A stretch of 64,000 nucleotides of DNA from Hippopus hippopus (Eukaryota; Mollusca; Bivalvia; Cardiida; Cardiidae), in the NCBI GenBank assembly GCA_946811185.2, contig OX328106.1:11946777-12010776 (forward strand). Reading direction: 5' to 3'. Shown here piece by piece: positions 63,531 to 64,000 of this stretch. Position 1 is the first letter of the stretch. Every line of letters starts with the position of its first letter. Below the pieces are notes generated by a model. It searched no databases. It saw only the letters and a list, made by a program, of their open reading frames with translations, and was not told the origin of the DNA. The position numbers were made by a program, and so were the translations under genes.

Positions 63531-63536
63531 AATAAA
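63531..63536 (+). terminator. Candidate ERI1 polyadenylation signal
   Basis: AATAAA 64 bases after the ERI1 stop codon, right at the left border of a truncated GCGCAG element, which may supply part of the downstream region. Confidence 0.45.
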
Positions 63537-63745
63537 CAGTGCTCTGGGAAAATGGGGTTTTAACGCATCTCTGTAATTCGTTATACAAGGCAATTTTTCA
63601 CATGATATGGAGCCATATTGTCCAAAACATCATCTGAATCTTGTACTAGACTGGTCCTGTAAATGCAGAAAAGTGACCACTAACAAAAAAGTTTGGTCAT
63701 GGGTCAGCCTGCATACTTGGGTTAATATTTCATTTCTGCGAATTT
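63536..63745. mobile_element. GCGCAG element, right third missing
   Basis: CAGTGCTCTGGGAAAATGG left end; ends near GGGTCAGCCTGCATACTTGG. Confidence 0.75.
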
Positions 63746-63750
63746 TTTAA

Positions 63751-63964
63751 CTCTTTACCAAATGATGTTATTTTAGGCTGGTCCAAATTGAAAGCATTTG
63801 CATACAACAAATTTAATAGGACTCAAAATATGGAATTTGTGTTGGGAAGGGTAGAAAACATTGCGGGAAAAGGAGAAAATGCTGGTTACCAGCATTTTCT
63901 CCTTTTCCCACAATGTTTTTCTATAGCCCCTTTCATGGTGGTCATTATTGTCTGATAAAGGGGT
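63751..63964 (+). mobile_element. PB-MITE copy
   Basis: TTAA at 63747-63750; full hairpin; right end CTGATAAAGGGG. Confidence 0.88.
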
Positions 63965-64000
63965 AAAACAGCAATATTCAAATATCACTGTTAACTTTCT

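Noticed and set aside
697..63964. Regularly repeated hairpins as a CRISPR array or attC-like array
   Set aside because: Copies are about 220 bp, scattered, TTAA-flanked and in both orientations in a eukaryotic intron-bearing sequence; they are MITEs.

Overview
The window reads as nuclear DNA of an AT-rich, repeat-laden animal genome. Genes are split by long introns with GT-AG borders, and most of the rest is palindromic MITEs, tRNA-derived SINEs, mariner elements and LINE debris. The repeat types (GCGCAG-core palindromes, the GCTCACCTGAG-bounded composite, TTAA-flanked hairpin MITEs) match what I remember from bivalve molluscs, especially dreissenid mussels. That identification rests on recall and inference, not on a search.

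Four protein-coding loci can be supported. (1) Plus strand, 12426-15481: the last two exons of a VAX-type homeobox gene. A weak candidate for the preceding exon lies near 10386-10591. (2) Minus strand, 34992 to 26151: five exons of a single-pass membrane protein with two Ly6/uPAR (LU) three-finger domains, one transmembrane segment and a short cytoplasmic tail; the signal-peptide exon was not found. (3) Minus strand, 40880 to 39842: two exons of an unidentified gene, the second with an apparent one-base frameshift in a homopolymer. (4) Plus strand, 49706-63467: a complete six-exon gene for the 3'-5' exoribonuclease ERI1 (360 residues, SAP domain plus DEDDh nuclease) with all catalytic residues present.

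The rest is mobile DNA. About 60 full or partial copies of one hairpin MITE, called PB-MITE here, run through the whole window. It has ends CYCTTTACCA/TGGTAAAGRG, a core built on GCTGGTTACCAGC, and TTAA target duplications. Several filled sites inside other repeats establish the TTAA duplication and suggest the piggyBac superfamily. A second family, called the GCGCAG element (about 265 bp, ends GAGCCATGCTCTG, core CAGCCTGCGCAG), has 19 copies. Others are: a 262-bp ATAT-flanked MITE nested in a GCGCAG element; roughly 60-bp perfect hairpins (RATCAG hairpins); an approximately 395-bp repeat carrying two TGACGTCA sites; several foldback MITEs; an intact mariner (27287-28626); a decayed mariner-like element (31280-32306); a decayed LINE (43870-45752); and several SINE families.

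Layout: 1-10.2 kb is gene-poor repeats; 10.3-15.5 kb is the VAX region; 15.5-26.1 kb is dense MITEs; 26.1-35.0 kb is the LU receptor gene with a mariner in its last intron; 35-39.6 kb is repeats including a TTAA-bounded duplication; 39.8-40.9 kb is the unidentified gene; 41-49 kb is LINE and SINE remnants; 49.7-63.5 kb is ERI1. ERI1 intron 3 holds a 4.5-kb composite repeat with three tandem arrays and a further transposon nested inside. No functional link between the four genes is visible.
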